A stretch of 64,000 nt of DNA, taken from Sphingobacterium detergens. Its GTDB lineage: Bacteria; Bacteroidota; Bacteroidia; Sphingobacteriales; Sphingobacteriaceae. The notes under the pieces are model-generated. The model ran no database searches and was not told the origin of the DNA. It saw only the letters and a list, made by a program, of their open reading frames with translations. Of the stretch, positions 9,283 to 18,800 are shown one piece after another. How positions within the stretch are numbered: the stretch's first letter is position 1; the number at the start of each line of letters is the position of its first letter. The DNA lies in contig NZ_RAPY01000001.1 in assembly GCF_003610355.1 (NCBI RefSeq), positions 1,798,001 through 1,862,000 on the forward strand. Direction: 5' to 3'. Position numbers and translations under genes: made by a program.

Positions 9283-9636
9283 TTAACGCTGAAGGTACCC
9301 ATTGGAATGTGCAAATGCGTTGGTATCTGCCCCCGTTTCACAGCGAAATACATGTTCAGCATGATTTAATGTCAATCCACTAAACCACTTCGATCCAAAA
9401 AAACTATTGCTGTTCGCTGGATAAGCTAATACCCTGTAAAAACCTGAATAAAATTTTATAATAAAGTAAGTTACAACATCCTGCCAAAAATCGGCAATAG
9501 TTGACGTTGACCATGCCCATAGATCATGATAAGGCGCGAAGGATAATGAATATCGCTGTTCGATATACTGTTTGAATTTATTGATCTCAGATTGAGATTT
9601 TTGTTCTTCTATCGGGCTCCAGAGTAATTTTCCCAT
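9283..9636 (-). pseudogene. Truncated acetoacetyl-CoA synthetase (N-terminal remnant)
   Basis: About 118 residues from the ATG at 9636. They match the N-terminal domain of acetoacetate-CoA ligase: LWSPIEEQ, then FAPYHDLWAWSTSTIADFWQ, then KWFSGLTLNHAEHVFR, which corresponds to the family pattern W-F-P-G-A-x-L-N-F-A-E-N-L-L-R. The family is normally about 650 residues; the AMP-binding core and the C-terminus are missing and the frame stops before scoA. Between its stop and scoA other frames are short and unrecognisable. It is probably a deletion remnant; the functional loss may be compensated by scoAB. Confidence 0.7.
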
Positions 9637-9808
9637 AATAGTTGGATATAAAATACGGTTATACCCAAACTTAGCTAAATTTGCTTTTATATGCAATTTT
9701 AATTGCAGCACATAGCAGAACAAATAGATAATAATAAATAATATATTAAAATATTATTCGGGAATACACGCAATTAATCAAACAAACGAGATAAATACAG
9801 CCTGTTTT

Positions 9809-10855
9809 TTAAAGTACCTCAATTTCTGTTCCTTCAACAGTAGGATGGCCCGTGCACAACAAGATACGCCCATTTTCCATTTCACGATCGGTTAACACTT
9901 CGTTATAATCCATTCGGACTTTCCCCTTGGAACATTGTGAGATACATGTACTGCACATGCCAGATTTACAAGAATAGGGTAGCTTGATTTTATGCTCCAG
10001 TCCGACATCCAGAATAGATTTATTATACGGGACCTCAAGATCATAGCTTTCGCCTTGAAAATGTAATTTGATTCGATAGGATGTCGTATCAATTTCCTTT
10101 TCAGATTCATCGTCATCATCCTCTTCATTTTCGGGCAATAAAAATGTTTCTCTCTTAATCTGATTGGCATCGAAGCCCATACCCAAAAGTGTAAAACGAC
10201 ATAAATCCATATAAATCACCGGTCCACAGGTATAAAATAGAGCTTCCTCTTTTTCCCCCGCAAGATGATCCTTGACAATGGAAAGAATATAATCCCGATT
10301 CAGGCGGGCTTTCATCAGATATTTACTGTTGGAATAAATCCAGACAATCGTTAAGCGATCAGGGAATTTCATGGCCCATTCCTCCAGCTCCTCACGAAAT
10401 GGCGTCTGATCAGAGGCGCTGTTGCTATACACCAGTACCACCTTAGACTTATCTTCAACAAGCAGCGCTGTTTTAAGAATAGAATATAAAGGCGTTATAC
10501 CAATACCTGCTGCAAATAAAAACAAGGTTCTTACTTTATGTGCATCAGGCTCATATGTAAATAATCCCTGTGGCTCCATGGCCTGAACAATATCCCCTTC
10601 CGCAATAGTATGATGAAGCAATCTTGAGATCTCTCCATTTTCCACACGTTTTACTGTAATACTTAATGGCTCATCATAATCCGGCGAACTATTAAAAGAA
10701 TAGGAACGACGAACCTCCCGATCACCAAACATAAATGAAAGTGTAATAAATTGCCCCGCTTTGTATCTAGGATAGTCTCCGATAAGAGATTCCAATTGAA
10801 AAGTAATATTATTATTGGGTTGGGGAATTATCTTTGCTATTCGTAATGCGTACAT
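9809..10855 (-). CDS. Flavin reductase with C-terminal 2Fe-2S ferredoxin domain (PaaE-like)
   Basis: 348 residues. The FAD-binding domain carries RRSYSF (49-54), the NAD(P)-binding domain GIGITP (117-122) and a CGP segment. The C-terminal plant-type ferredoxin domain has Cys296, Cys301, Cys304 and Cys334 for the iron-sulfur cluster. The layout equals PaaE-type oxidoreductases that feed electrons to oxygenases, but no phenylacetate genes are nearby, so its partner is unknown. A very acidic linker (EEDDDDESEKE) joins the two halves. It is divergent from the exported superoxide dismutase gene, and both could belong to an oxygen response. Confidence 0.88.
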   Translation of the reverse strand: MYALRIAKIIPQPNNNITFQLESLIGDYPRYKAGQFITLSFMFGDREVRRSYSFNSSPDYDEPLSITVKRVENGEISRLLHHTIAEGDIVQAMEPQGLFTYEPDAHKVRTLFLFAAGIGITPLYSILKTALLVEDKSKVVLVYSNSASDQTPFREELEEWAMKFPDRLTIVWIYSNSKYLMKARLNRDYILSIVKDHLAGEKEEALFYTCGPVIYMDLCRFTLLGMGFDANQIKRETFLLPENEEDDDDESEKEIDTTSYRIKLHFQGESYDLEVPYNKSILDVGLEHKIKLPYSCKSGMCSTCISQCSKGKVRMDYNEVLTDREMENGRILLCTGHPTVEGTEIEVL

Positions 10856-11032
10856 AATTCAAATATACTGTCGAATTTTGGCTTACACAAATGTAAAAAC
10901 CAGAACGGAAATAGGCTTTTTCAGATACCTTTTATAACAATTTTGTTGTATTACAATTGGCAGACAATTCTTGTACAATATTTGTAGAATTTCACGTTAT
11001 ATTTATATCGAAACTTATTATAATAAGATTAT

Positions 11033-11749
11033 ATGCAAACACGCAGAAACTTCCTTCAAAATGCAGCAAAAGCCACATTGGGTATTGCTGTATCTGGATC
11101 AATATTACAAGATATTGCTTCCGCGAAAGCAACTGAATTAAATGCCGCTACCTTAAAGTTTTCCCAAGTAAAGTTACCTTTCAGTTATGCCGCATTGGAG
11201 CCCAATATTGACGCCTTGACGATGGAAATCCATTATACAAAGCATCATATGGCCTATATCAATGCTGTCAACGAAGCTATTGTTGCTGAGGCGATCAAAG
11301 AAACTTCAGAGGAACAGCTTTTAGCTAATATATCCAAATATTCCCCGAAAGCCAGAAATAACGCTGGCGGTGCATGGAATCACAATTTCTTTTGGGAAAG
11401 CCTGTCCGACAAAGCTAGTCAACCATCAGAAAAATTGTTGACGATGATCAATAAGTCCTTTGGCTCATTAGATAAATTTAAGGAGCAATTCGCTGCCGCA
11501 GCGACAAGCCGCTTCGGTTCAGGCTGGGCCTGGTTGATTCTTGATGATTCGGGGAACCTGAAAATAACTTCTACCCCAAATCAGGATAATCCATTAATGG
11601 ATGTTGCTGAAGTAAAAGGCATCCCAGTTTTGGGACTCGACGTTTGGGAACATGCTTATTACTTACATTATCAAAACAAGAGAGCAGACTATATTAAAAA
11701 TTGGTGGAATGTCGTCAATTGGAAAAAAGTAAATGAGCGACTCGCATAA
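11033..11749 (+). CDS. Superoxide dismutase (Mn/Fe type), Tat-exported
   Basis: 238 residues. The N-terminus has a twin-arginine signal (TRRNFLQ, then a hydrophobic stretch and an Ala-rich cleavage region near residue 32), so the protein should be folded in the cytoplasm and exported to the periplasm. Metal ligands are His67, His117, Asp203 and His207 (LDVWEHAYY). Gln184 in PNQDNPLM is at the position typical of manganese enzymes, and the iron-type Gln near WNH is Ala here, so Mn or cambialistic use is likely. It has its own 3' terminator. Cytoplasmic relatives lack the signal. Confidence 0.93.
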   Translation: MQTRRNFLQNAAKATLGIAVSGSILQDIASAKATELNAATLKFSQVKLPFSYAALEPNIDALTMEIHYTKHHMAYINAVNEAIVAEAIKETSEEQLLANISKYSPKARNNAGGAWNHNFFWESLSDKASQPSEKLLTMINKSFGSLDKFKEQFAAAATSRFGSGWAWLILDDSGNLKITSTPNQDNPLMDVAEVKGIPVLGLDVWEHAYYLHYQNKRADYIKNWWNVVNWKKVNERLA

Positions 11750-11755
11750 TAACAT

Positions 11756-11789
11756 AAAAAAAGCTCGATCGTTAGATCGAGCTTTTTTT
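11756..11789. terminator. Bidirectional terminator between superoxide dismutase and SRPBCC genes
   Basis: AGCTCGATC pairs with GATCGAGCT around a GTTA loop, flanked by A- and T-runs that serve both converging genes. Confidence 0.9.
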
Positions 11790-11814
11790 ATGTTATATTC
11801 CGTAATAAGACCTA

Positions 11815-12213
11815 CTATCCCAGTACAGCTTTAAGTTTGTTTACCTGAAAGTCAATCAGTTTCTGAAGTGGCCCTGATGCGATCATTTTCATCATCATAT
11901 TCAGATCTGCATCAATTATAAACGTAGCTTTGGTCACAGTTTCTGATACTGCTTGCACCTCCCAACGCAATGTAACCTCGAAAGGCGCTTTTTCAGAAGG
12001 AATCAGTTTGATCAATTGGTTTTCTACACGCTCCTCCACTCTTAGCGCTAATTTTGCCATATTTTGAATGGTAAATCGCGCTTCATCCGACGTTGAAGAC
12101 CAATTATAGATATTTTCAGGCATTAACTGCTCATGATTATTGAGATCAGTCAAAAAAGCAAATACCTCGCTGACATTTCTGTTGATTTCTGTTGTGTTCT
12201 GAATAGTAGTCAT
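11815..12213 (-). CDS. SRPBCC (START-like) domain protein
   Basis: 132 residues, about one SRPBCC domain. It starts with the typical beta strand and helix (EINRNVSEVFAFLTDLNNHEQLMP) and ends in the long amphipathic helix over the ligand groove. Such proteins bind hydrophobic ligands; no catalytic residues are evident and the ligand is unknown. It follows pyrE by 19 bases on the same strand and is probably co-transcribed with it. Confidence 0.8.
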   Translation of the reverse strand: MTTIQNTTEINRNVSEVFAFLTDLNNHEQLMPENIYNWSSTSDEARFTIQNMAKLALRVEERVENQLIKLIPSEKAPFEVTLRWEVQAVSETVTKATFIIDADLNMMMKMIASGPLQKLIDFQVNKLKAVLG

Positions 12214-12232
12214 AACGGTAAATTATTCATCT

Positions 12233-12883
12233 TTATTGAAAATTTTCACCCCATCCTTCAGGGTTCAATCTCCATTTTTTCAAAATTTCAACATCCTCAT
12301 CCAAGACATAGCCATTTTCAGCTGCGACTTGAATCAGCGCATCGTAGTTACACAAGCTGAAATAAGGACATTTTGCATCAGCAAAATTATCAGTCGCTTG
12401 TTGTAATCCGTACGTAAATATGGAAACCAATCCAACAACATTACAACCCGCTTCACGCAATGCTTTGACCGCGATCAAGCTGCTTTTTCCTGTCGAAATT
12501 AGATCTTCAACCACAACTACACGTTGCCCACTAACGACTTCACCTTCGATCATGTTTTGACGTCCATGATCTTTAGCTGAGCTTCTAACATAAGAAAATG
12601 GTAAGCCCAAATCCTGTGCTACCAACACGCCTTGTGGAATACCTGCCGTAGCTACTCCAGAAATCATATCTACAGATCCAAACTCTTCTTGAATAAGCTT
12701 AGAAAGCTTCTGACGAATATACGTACGTATCGCTGGATGAGATAAAGTGATACGGTTATCACAGTAAATTGGAGACTTCCAACCCGATGCCCAAGTAAAA
12801 GGACTTTTAGGTTGCAATTTTATTGCTTTAATTTGCAATAAGGATTCAGCAACTTTTTGTTCAACCTCATTTAAATTATTCAT
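12233..12883 (-). CDS. pyrE: Orotate phosphoribosyltransferase
   Basis: 216 residues. The PRPP-binding signature is VVVVEDLISTGKSS, and KSPIYCDNR near the N-terminus is the orotate-side motif of the family. It joins orotate with PRPP to make OMP in de novo pyrimidine synthesis; carA in this window feeds the same pathway. The start codon sits almost on the 5' end of the divergent NUDIX gene, so the intergenic space is about 22 bases. Confidence 0.96.
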   Translation of the reverse strand: MNNLNEVEQKVAESLLQIKAIKLQPKSPFTWASGWKSPIYCDNRITLSHPAIRTYIRQKLSKLIQEEFGSVDMISGVATAGIPQGVLVAQDLGLPFSYVRSSAKDHGRQNMIEGEVVSGQRVVVVEDLISTGKSSLIAVKALREAGCNVVGLVSIFTYGLQQATDNFADAKCPYFSLCNYDALIQVAAENGYVLDEDVEILKKWRLNPEGWGENFQ

Positions 12884-12887
12884 GGCG

Positions 12888-12895
12888 CAAATTTA
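12888..12895 (-). promoter_or_regulatory. Probable -7 element of pyrE
   Basis: Read on the minus strand this is TAAATTTG, an exact match to the Bacteroidota -7 consensus, ending 4 bases before the pyrE ATG. If used, the mRNA would start at or very near the start codon. No clear -33 TTG is seen. Confidence 0.45.
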
Positions 12896-12905
12896 TAAAA
12901 TTTAT

Positions 12906-13493
12906 ATGAACGAAACCGTGCTAATTTTAGCCGATTTTGTTCCTTCGAAAACCGAAAACACGCAAACAATTAGTATTCAAGACATTGAACTTCAAAAACT
13001 TTTCAAACAATCTGAAATTGATAAAGTTCCAAAGACATATCTCTACGTTAATAGAGATTTCGAAACGGTATTTCAAAACCTAAAAAGCAAGTTAAAAATC
13101 ATTAAAGCTGCTGGTGGATTGGTTAAAAATGGTGATGGTGATTACCTTTTTATCTACCGCTTGGGTAAATGGGACCTTCCGAAAGGCAAAGTGGAAGACA
13201 ATGAGAAGATGAAAGAAGCCGCTGTACGTGAAGTAGAAGAAGAATGTGGTATTAAAATCAACTATTTAGGTAAAAAAATCATCACATCCTACCATACATA
13301 CTATCTACGTAATGGAGAATTTGTATTAAAGGCAACCAATTGGTATGAAATGGGCGTTAATAAAGTTCCGAAATTAATACCACAAACAGCTGAAGACATT
13401 ACAAAGGCAGAATGGCGTCCTGTAGATCAATTTGATGAAGTGCGGGCCAATACCTATCCGATTATAGAAAATATCATTAAAAAAGTGAAATAG
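12906..13493 (+). CDS. NUDIX hydrolase
   Basis: About 195 residues. The Nudix box is complete: GKVEDNEKMKEAAV is followed by REVEEECGI, with all metal-binding glutamates. About 80 residues precede it without a recognised domain. An ATG at 12882 would overlap the pyrE start codon, so I take the next in-frame ATG. The nucleotide-type substrate is unknown. It is divergent from pyrE. Confidence 0.88.
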   Translation: MNETVLILADFVPSKTENTQTISIQDIELQKLFKQSEIDKVPKTYLYVNRDFETVFQNLKSKLKIIKAAGGLVKNGDGDYLFIYRLGKWDLPKGKVEDNEKMKEAAVREVEEECGIKINYLGKKIITSYHTYYLRNGEFVLKATNWYEMGVNKVPKLIPQTAEDITKAEWRPVDQFDEVRANTYPIIENIIKKVK

Positions 13494-13550
13494 GCTGTCT
13501 TTTGAGGTTCATTTGACAGTAATTCATGAGATCATGCTTACTTTTATACT

Positions 13551-14267
13551 ATGGAAAATATAACAGGAAAAAGGGCCTTAGTGACAGGTGGAGCAAAGGG
13601 GCTTGGGAAAGCCATTGCTGTTGCGTTAGCTAAAGAAGGCGTACACGTTGCGATCACAGGAAGAAACGAAACAGCATTGAAGCTGGCTGCCGATGAGCTT
13701 AAAACGTTAGGCACACAAGTTACTTATGCTGTATTTGATGTGTCAGATAACGAAGCGGTACAGCAGGGAATTAATAATCTCAATGAAACCTTTGGCCACT
13801 TTGATATTCTTATCAACAATGCGGGTATATCTTCCTTCTCCTCTGTAATGGATATGGACGTGCAAGACTGGACTGAGATTATCAATGTTAATCTATTGGG
13901 AACCTATTTTGTTACAAAAGCTGTCCTGCCACAACTAATTGAAAAAAATCAGGGTGATATTGTCATGGTCTCTTCTACAGCTGGATTGAATGGTGCAGCT
14001 ACGACCTCAGCATATAGTGCTTCAAAATTTGGTGTTATTGGATTTGCAGATTCATTGATGCGTGAAGTACGTAAAAATAACATTCGAGTCTGTACCCTAA
14101 TGCCAAGTACCATTGCATCGGATATGTCCAAAGATCTCGGTCTGACGGACGGCGACCCCGAAAAAGTATTACAACCGGAAGATTTCGCGGAACTAATTAT
14201 CGCGAATTTAAAATTGCCTAGAAGAGCGATGTTAAAATCAGCCTCTTTATGGTCTACAAATCCATAA
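13551..14267 (+). CDS. Short-chain dehydrogenase/reductase (FabG-like)
   Basis: 238 residues. Cofactor motif TGGAKGLG at 12-19, NNAG at 89-92, catalytic Ser141/142, Tyr155 and Lys159 (YSASK). Arg38 after the second strand (ITGRN) suggests NADP(H). It resembles 3-oxoacyl-ACP reductase and its many paralogues of unknown substrate. No fatty acid synthesis genes adjoin it, so a general carbonyl reductase is more likely than FabG itself. A terminator-like hairpin follows. Confidence 0.9.
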   Translation: MENITGKRALVTGGAKGLGKAIAVALAKEGVHVAITGRNETALKLAADELKTLGTQVTYAVFDVSDNEAVQQGINNLNETFGHFDILINNAGISSFSSVMDMDVQDWTEIINVNLLGTYFVTKAVLPQLIEKNQGDIVMVSSTAGLNGAATTSAYSASKFGVIGFADSLMREVRKNNIRVCTLMPSTIASDMSKDLGLTDGDPEKVLQPEDFAELIIANLKLPRRAMLKSASLWSTNP

Positions 14268-14273
14268 AAACCA

Positions 14274-14312
14274 CTATTGTGAGCCTTTTACAACCCTGAA
14301 GGCTCGCAATAG
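14274..14312 (+). terminator. Terminator-like hairpin after the SDR gene
   Basis: A 14-bp stem with one G-U pair (CTATTGTGAGCCTT with AAGGCTCGCAATAG) around an 11-base loop, followed by AATTATTT. The weak T-run makes it less certain. Confidence 0.6.
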
Positions 14313-14390
14313 AATTATTTGTGAGCTTATCACGACCATATTTAGACAGGAGCCCACTACATCGGTCTAATATAAATAAACAAGAAAATT

Positions 14391-15452
14391 ATGAGTAAAC
14401 TATTTTCATCGATAAACATCGGTTCCTTAAACCTGAAAAATCGCTTAGTCGTTTCCCCTATGTGCCAATATTCTGCTGAAGATGGTTTTGCAAACAACTG
14501 GCATCTTGTCCACCTCGGTCAATTTGCCATTGGAGGCGCAGCAGCAGTCATTCAGGAAGCAACAGCCGTGGCACCCGAAGGTAGAATCAGCTATGGAGAC
14601 CTTGGGATATGGGATGATCAACATATTGACAAACTAAAAGAGATAACAGCTTTTATCAAAGCAAATAATGCGATCCCCGGTATCCAGCTCGCGCATGCAG
14701 GTCGCAAAGCCAGTAGCAACAAACCTTGGCTTGGTCGTGGTCAATTTGCCCCTTCAGAAGCCCTAGGATGGCAAACTGTCGCTCCATCGGCACTGGCTTT
14801 CCATTCGACAGATTACGTCCCCAAAGAGCTTAAAACAAATGAGATCGAAGAAATCATTGAACAGTTTGGACAAGCTACCAAAAGAGCTATTCAAGCTGGT
14901 TACGAAATCATCGAACTCCACGCAGCACATGGTTACCTCATCCATCAGTTTCTCTCCCCTTTGTGCAACCTACGAACAGACCAGTTCGGTGGTCCATTTG
15001 AAAATAGAATACGCTTCTTGCTGGAGATCATCAAAAGGGTAAAACAGGAAATATCGACGCAAAGTTTATGGGTACGTATTTCTGCGACAGATTGGGCACC
15101 GGATGGCTGGGATCTGAATCAATCCATAGCGCTATCACAGCTCTTGACCGAGCAGGGAGTTGATATCATTGATGTATCGAGTGGTGGAGCAGTTTCCCAT
15201 CAAAAAATTGATGTTGGCCCCGCCTATCAACTTCCATTCGCCCTCGCGATCAAAGAGAAAACCGGAAGCAAAACTGCTACTGTCGGCATTATTAAAACAG
15301 CGACTCAGGCCGCCGATATTATTGAGAAAGATCAGGCGGATTTAATTATGATCGCTCGGAGTTTTTTAGATGATCCACATCTTCCATTACACTTTGCAAA
15401 AGAATTATCCGTAGATATCCACTGGCCAAAACAATACGAAAGAGCAAAATGA
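14391..15452 (+). CDS. NADH:flavin oxidoreductase, old yellow enzyme (YqjM-like)
   Basis: 353 residues, an FMN TIM barrel. Cys25 in SPMCQYSA is the redox-sensing cysteine of YqjM-class enzymes, QLAHAGRKAS is the FMN-binding segment, and His177/His180 (ELHAAHGYL) bind the substrate carbonyl. Such enzymes reduce activated C=C bonds of enones, often as a response to electrophiles. The last four bases overlap the start of the YaeR-like VOC gene, so the two are co-transcribed. Confidence 0.93.
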   Translation: MSKLFSSINIGSLNLKNRLVVSPMCQYSAEDGFANNWHLVHLGQFAIGGAAAVIQEATAVAPEGRISYGDLGIWDDQHIDKLKEITAFIKANNAIPGIQLAHAGRKASSNKPWLGRGQFAPSEALGWQTVAPSALAFHSTDYVPKELKTNEIEEIIEQFGQATKRAIQAGYEIIELHAAHGYLIHQFLSPLCNLRTDQFGGPFENRIRFLLEIIKRVKQEISTQSLWVRISATDWAPDGWDLNQSIALSQLLTEQGVDIIDVSSGGAVSHQKIDVGPAYQLPFALAIKEKTGSKTATVGIIKTATQAADIIEKDQADLIMIARSFLDDPHLPLHFAKELSVDIHWPKQYERAK

Positions 15453-15841
15453 AATTAAGCTTAAACAAAATACACCATATTGCGATCATATGTAGCGATT
15501 ATCAGCGGTCAAAAAAATTCTATACCGAGGTCCTCGGCCTTGAAATCTGGCAGGAACATTATCGGCTAGAACGGGATTCATACAAATTGGATTTAAAACT
15601 CAACGAAACCTACATCATTGAACTATTTTCCTTTCCCTCTCCCCCTACTAGACCGAGTTTTCCTGAAGCTGCTGGTTTAAGACATTTAGCTTTTGAAGTC
15701 GATAATCTGGATACAGAAATACATAAATTAGAACAGGCAGGTATCGTACATGAAGGGATAAGGATCGACGAACTAACACAAAAAAGGTTCACTTTTTTTG
15801 CCGATCCCGATCAACTTCCGATAGAGCTATACGAGCGCTAA
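15449..15841 (+). CDS. VOC-family metalloprotein, YaeR-like
   Basis: 130 residues, one vicinal-oxygen-chelate domain. It opens KIHHIAIICSDYQRSKKFY and shares with E. coli YaeR the block YIIELFSFPSPPTRPSFPEA, then GLRHLAFEVD and QKRFTFFADPDQLPIELYE. Metal ligand candidates are the N-terminal His, the Glu in IIELF, the His in RHLAF and the final Glu. It is translationally coupled to the old yellow enzyme, which fits a detoxification role for small electrophiles; the substrate is not established. A glyoxalase I role is possible. Confidence 0.88.
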   Translation: MKLSLNKIHHIAIICSDYQRSKKFYTEVLGLEIWQEHYRLERDSYKLDLKLNETYIIELFSFPSPPTRPSFPEAAGLRHLAFEVDNLDTEIHKLEQAGIVHEGIRIDELTQKRFTFFADPDQLPIELYER

Positions 15842-15844
15842 AAC

Positions 15845-15877
15845 AAAAAAAGCGTTGATTTTCATCAACGCTTTTTT
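15845..15877. terminator. Bidirectional terminator between the VOC gene and infB
   Basis: AAAAAAAGCGTTGA and TCAACGCTTTTTT flank a 6-base loop, with A- and T-runs for both converging genes. Confidence 0.92.
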
Positions 15878-15897
15878 ATTATGTCGTAAATCGAAAA

Positions 15898-18800
15898 TTA
15901 CAATTTACGTTTTACTTCTACTTGTTCGTAAGCCTCTACGATATCACCTACCTGGATGTCGTTGAAACGGTCAATATTCAAACCACACTCGTAACCTTGT
16001 GCAACCTCTTTCACGTCGTCTTTAAAACGTTTCAGGGAAGCCAATCTACCTGTATGGATAACCACACCCTCTCTGATTATGCGGATATCATTATTTCTAT
16101 TGATTTTACCTTCTCTAACCATACATCCCGCAATGGTACCCACTTTAGAGATTTTAAATGTTTCTCTGATTTCAACCTCAGCAACAATTTTCTCTTCAAA
16201 TTTCGGAGCCAACATACCTTCCATCGCAGATTTAATCTCTTCGATAGCATCATAGATGATAGAGTATAGACGAACGTCGATTTGCTCATTCTCAGCCAAT
16301 TTACGTGCATTTTGTGTTGGACGTACTTGGAAACCAATGATGATGGCGTCAGAAGCAGATGCCAATAATACATCGGATTCAGAGATCGCACCTACTGATT
16401 TATGGATAATATTCACCTGGATCTCATCTGTTGACAATTTCAACAATGAATCTGATAATGCTTCGATAGAACCATCCACATCACCTTTCACGATAATATT
16501 AAGTTCCTTAAAGTTACCGATAGCCAAACGACGGCCGATCTCATCCAAGGTAATATGTTTCGTTGCACGCATACCTTGTTCACGTTGTAACTGAAGACGT
16601 TTGTTTGCTACCGTTCTAGCTTCAGATTCGCTTTCAAGAACATAAAGCTTATCCCCAGCTGTAGGTGCTCCAGCCATACCCAAAATCTGTACAGGTACAG
16701 AAGGTCCCGCTTCTTTAACACGTTCACCTCTTTCATTGGTTAGTGCTTTCACCTTACCAGAATGCGAACCTGCCAAAATTGGATCTCCGACACGAAGAGT
16801 ACCACCTTGGATCAATACTGTAGTTACAATACCACGGCCTTTGTCCAACGCTGCCTCGATCACCGAACCAACAGCACGTTTTTTCGGATCAGCTTTCAAA
16901 TCCAACATTTCAGCTTCCAAAAGAACTTTTTCTAAAAGAAGATCAACATTTTCCCCAGTTTTTGCAGAGATCTCCTGTGCTTGGAATTTACCACCCCAAT
17001 CTTCAACCAAGATATTCATCGCAGAAAGCTGCTCACGGATACGATCAGGATTTGCACCCGGTTTATCCACTTTCGTAAATGCAAAGACAATTGGTACACC
17101 TGCTGCTTGCGCGTGATTGATCGCCTCTTTCGTTTGTGGCATGACTGCATCGTCCGCCGCCACAACGATAATAACGATATCTGTTACTTTGGCACCACGT
17201 GCACGCATCGCCGTAAAGGCTTCGTGACCCGGTGTATCCAAAAATGTAATTTTACGGTCATCATCCAATTTCACCGCGTATGCACCAATATGTTGGGTGA
17301 TACCACCGGCTTCACCAGAAGTAACGTTTGCTTTACGGATATAATCCAACAAAGATGTTTTACCGTGGTCAACGTGTCCCATTACGGTTACGATTGGAGC
17401 TCTAGGCACCAAATTCGCCTCAGTATCTGCTTCTTCCAGTTCCGCAGTTTCCTCATCTTCAGGTTTAATAAATTCAACTTGATAGCCAAACTCATCTGCT
17501 ACTATAGTCAAAGTTTCCGCATCTAGACGTTGGTTGATAGACACAAACATACCTAAACTCATACAAGTTGCGATAATCTGTGTGACTTGAACGTCCATCA
17601 AATTTGCGAGCTCATTTGCAGTAACAAATTCTGTTACACGCAATACCTTCGCCATCAACTCTTGCTCCATTGCAGCTTCTTCCGCATGTTGAGCGACATC
17701 ATCACGTTTCTGACGTCTCAACTTCGCACGTTGTGCAAACTTACCGGATTTACCCGCTCCACTTAAACGAGCAAGTGTTGCTTTGATTTGATCTTGGATT
17801 TCCTTTTCAGAAGGTTCCTCTTTATTCTCAACAGGTCTTCCTTTCCCTCTATTGTCAAAACGGCCATGTTGTGGTCTTGCTCCACCTTGTCCTGGTCTAC
17901 CTTGGTGCTGGTTGTTTCCACCTTGCCCCGGTCTGCCTGGATGCTGGTTGTTTTGTCCCGGACGGTTGTTCGGATTGTTGTTGTTTCCTTGATTGCCACC
18001 TCTGTTCCCTTGTTGGTCACGGTTGTGGTTATTGTTTCCATCACGAGGACCACGGTTCTGGTTGTTATGACCTTGACCTTGTCCCGCATTCGGATTTACT
18101 GGACCATTAGGATTCGTGCGCTTACGCTTACGTTTCTCATTATTGTTTCCAGCATTTGAAGATGATGCCACAGGTTTGTGCGAAGGTCTAGCAGAAGGTA
18201 ATTCAATCTTACCAATTACTTTAGGACCTGTCAATCTTTCTGCACGAGCAGAAATAATATCATCGCCTTCTTTTTTCACAGGCTCCACTTTTGGAGTTAC
18301 TGGTACAGCAGCTTTAGGTGCTGTTTCGTCTTTTTTCTTTTCTTCTACCTTCACAGGTTCGGTTTTTGTCTCTACAACCGGAGTTGCTTTTACTTCAGTT
18401 TTATCTACTTCAGGTTTGGGAGCTTCCACCCGAGGTGCCACTACTTCGGCTTTTTGCTCTATAACCTTTGGTTCTTCTTTTTTCGCTTCGATGACCGGAG
18501 CTTTAACTTCGGCTTCTTTCTGCTCTATTACTTTCTCTACGACCTTAGTCTCTACTGGTGCGTCATGCGTAACTTTAGGTTCCTCCTTTGAAGGCTCCTC
18601 TTTTTTACCCTTGTGACCACCTCTATTCAAGGCATCAAGATCAATTTTGCCAACCACTTTCATACCTCCTTGATGAACAGGTTCCTCAGGCTTGGCAGGA
18701 GTGACTTCTTTGACAGATGGGATTTCTACAGTATTCTTAACCAAGATTTCTTTTGGCTCCTCATGTTCTTCAAAATCCTCATTTCTAGACGATTCTTTAG

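Noticed and set aside
9144..9362. 72-codon frame upstream of scoA
   Set aside because: No recognisable protein; it overlaps the acetoacetyl-CoA synthetase remnant in another frame and looks like decayed DNA.
16981..17526. 181-codon plus-strand frame inside infB
   Set aside because: Antisense of the conserved IF-2 GTPase domain; its sequence has no protein-like pattern.
17763..18159. Frames on both strands in the infB Asn/Gly-rich linker
   Set aside because: Low-complexity DNA yields long open frames in several registers; only the IF-2 frame is supported by the flanking conserved domains.
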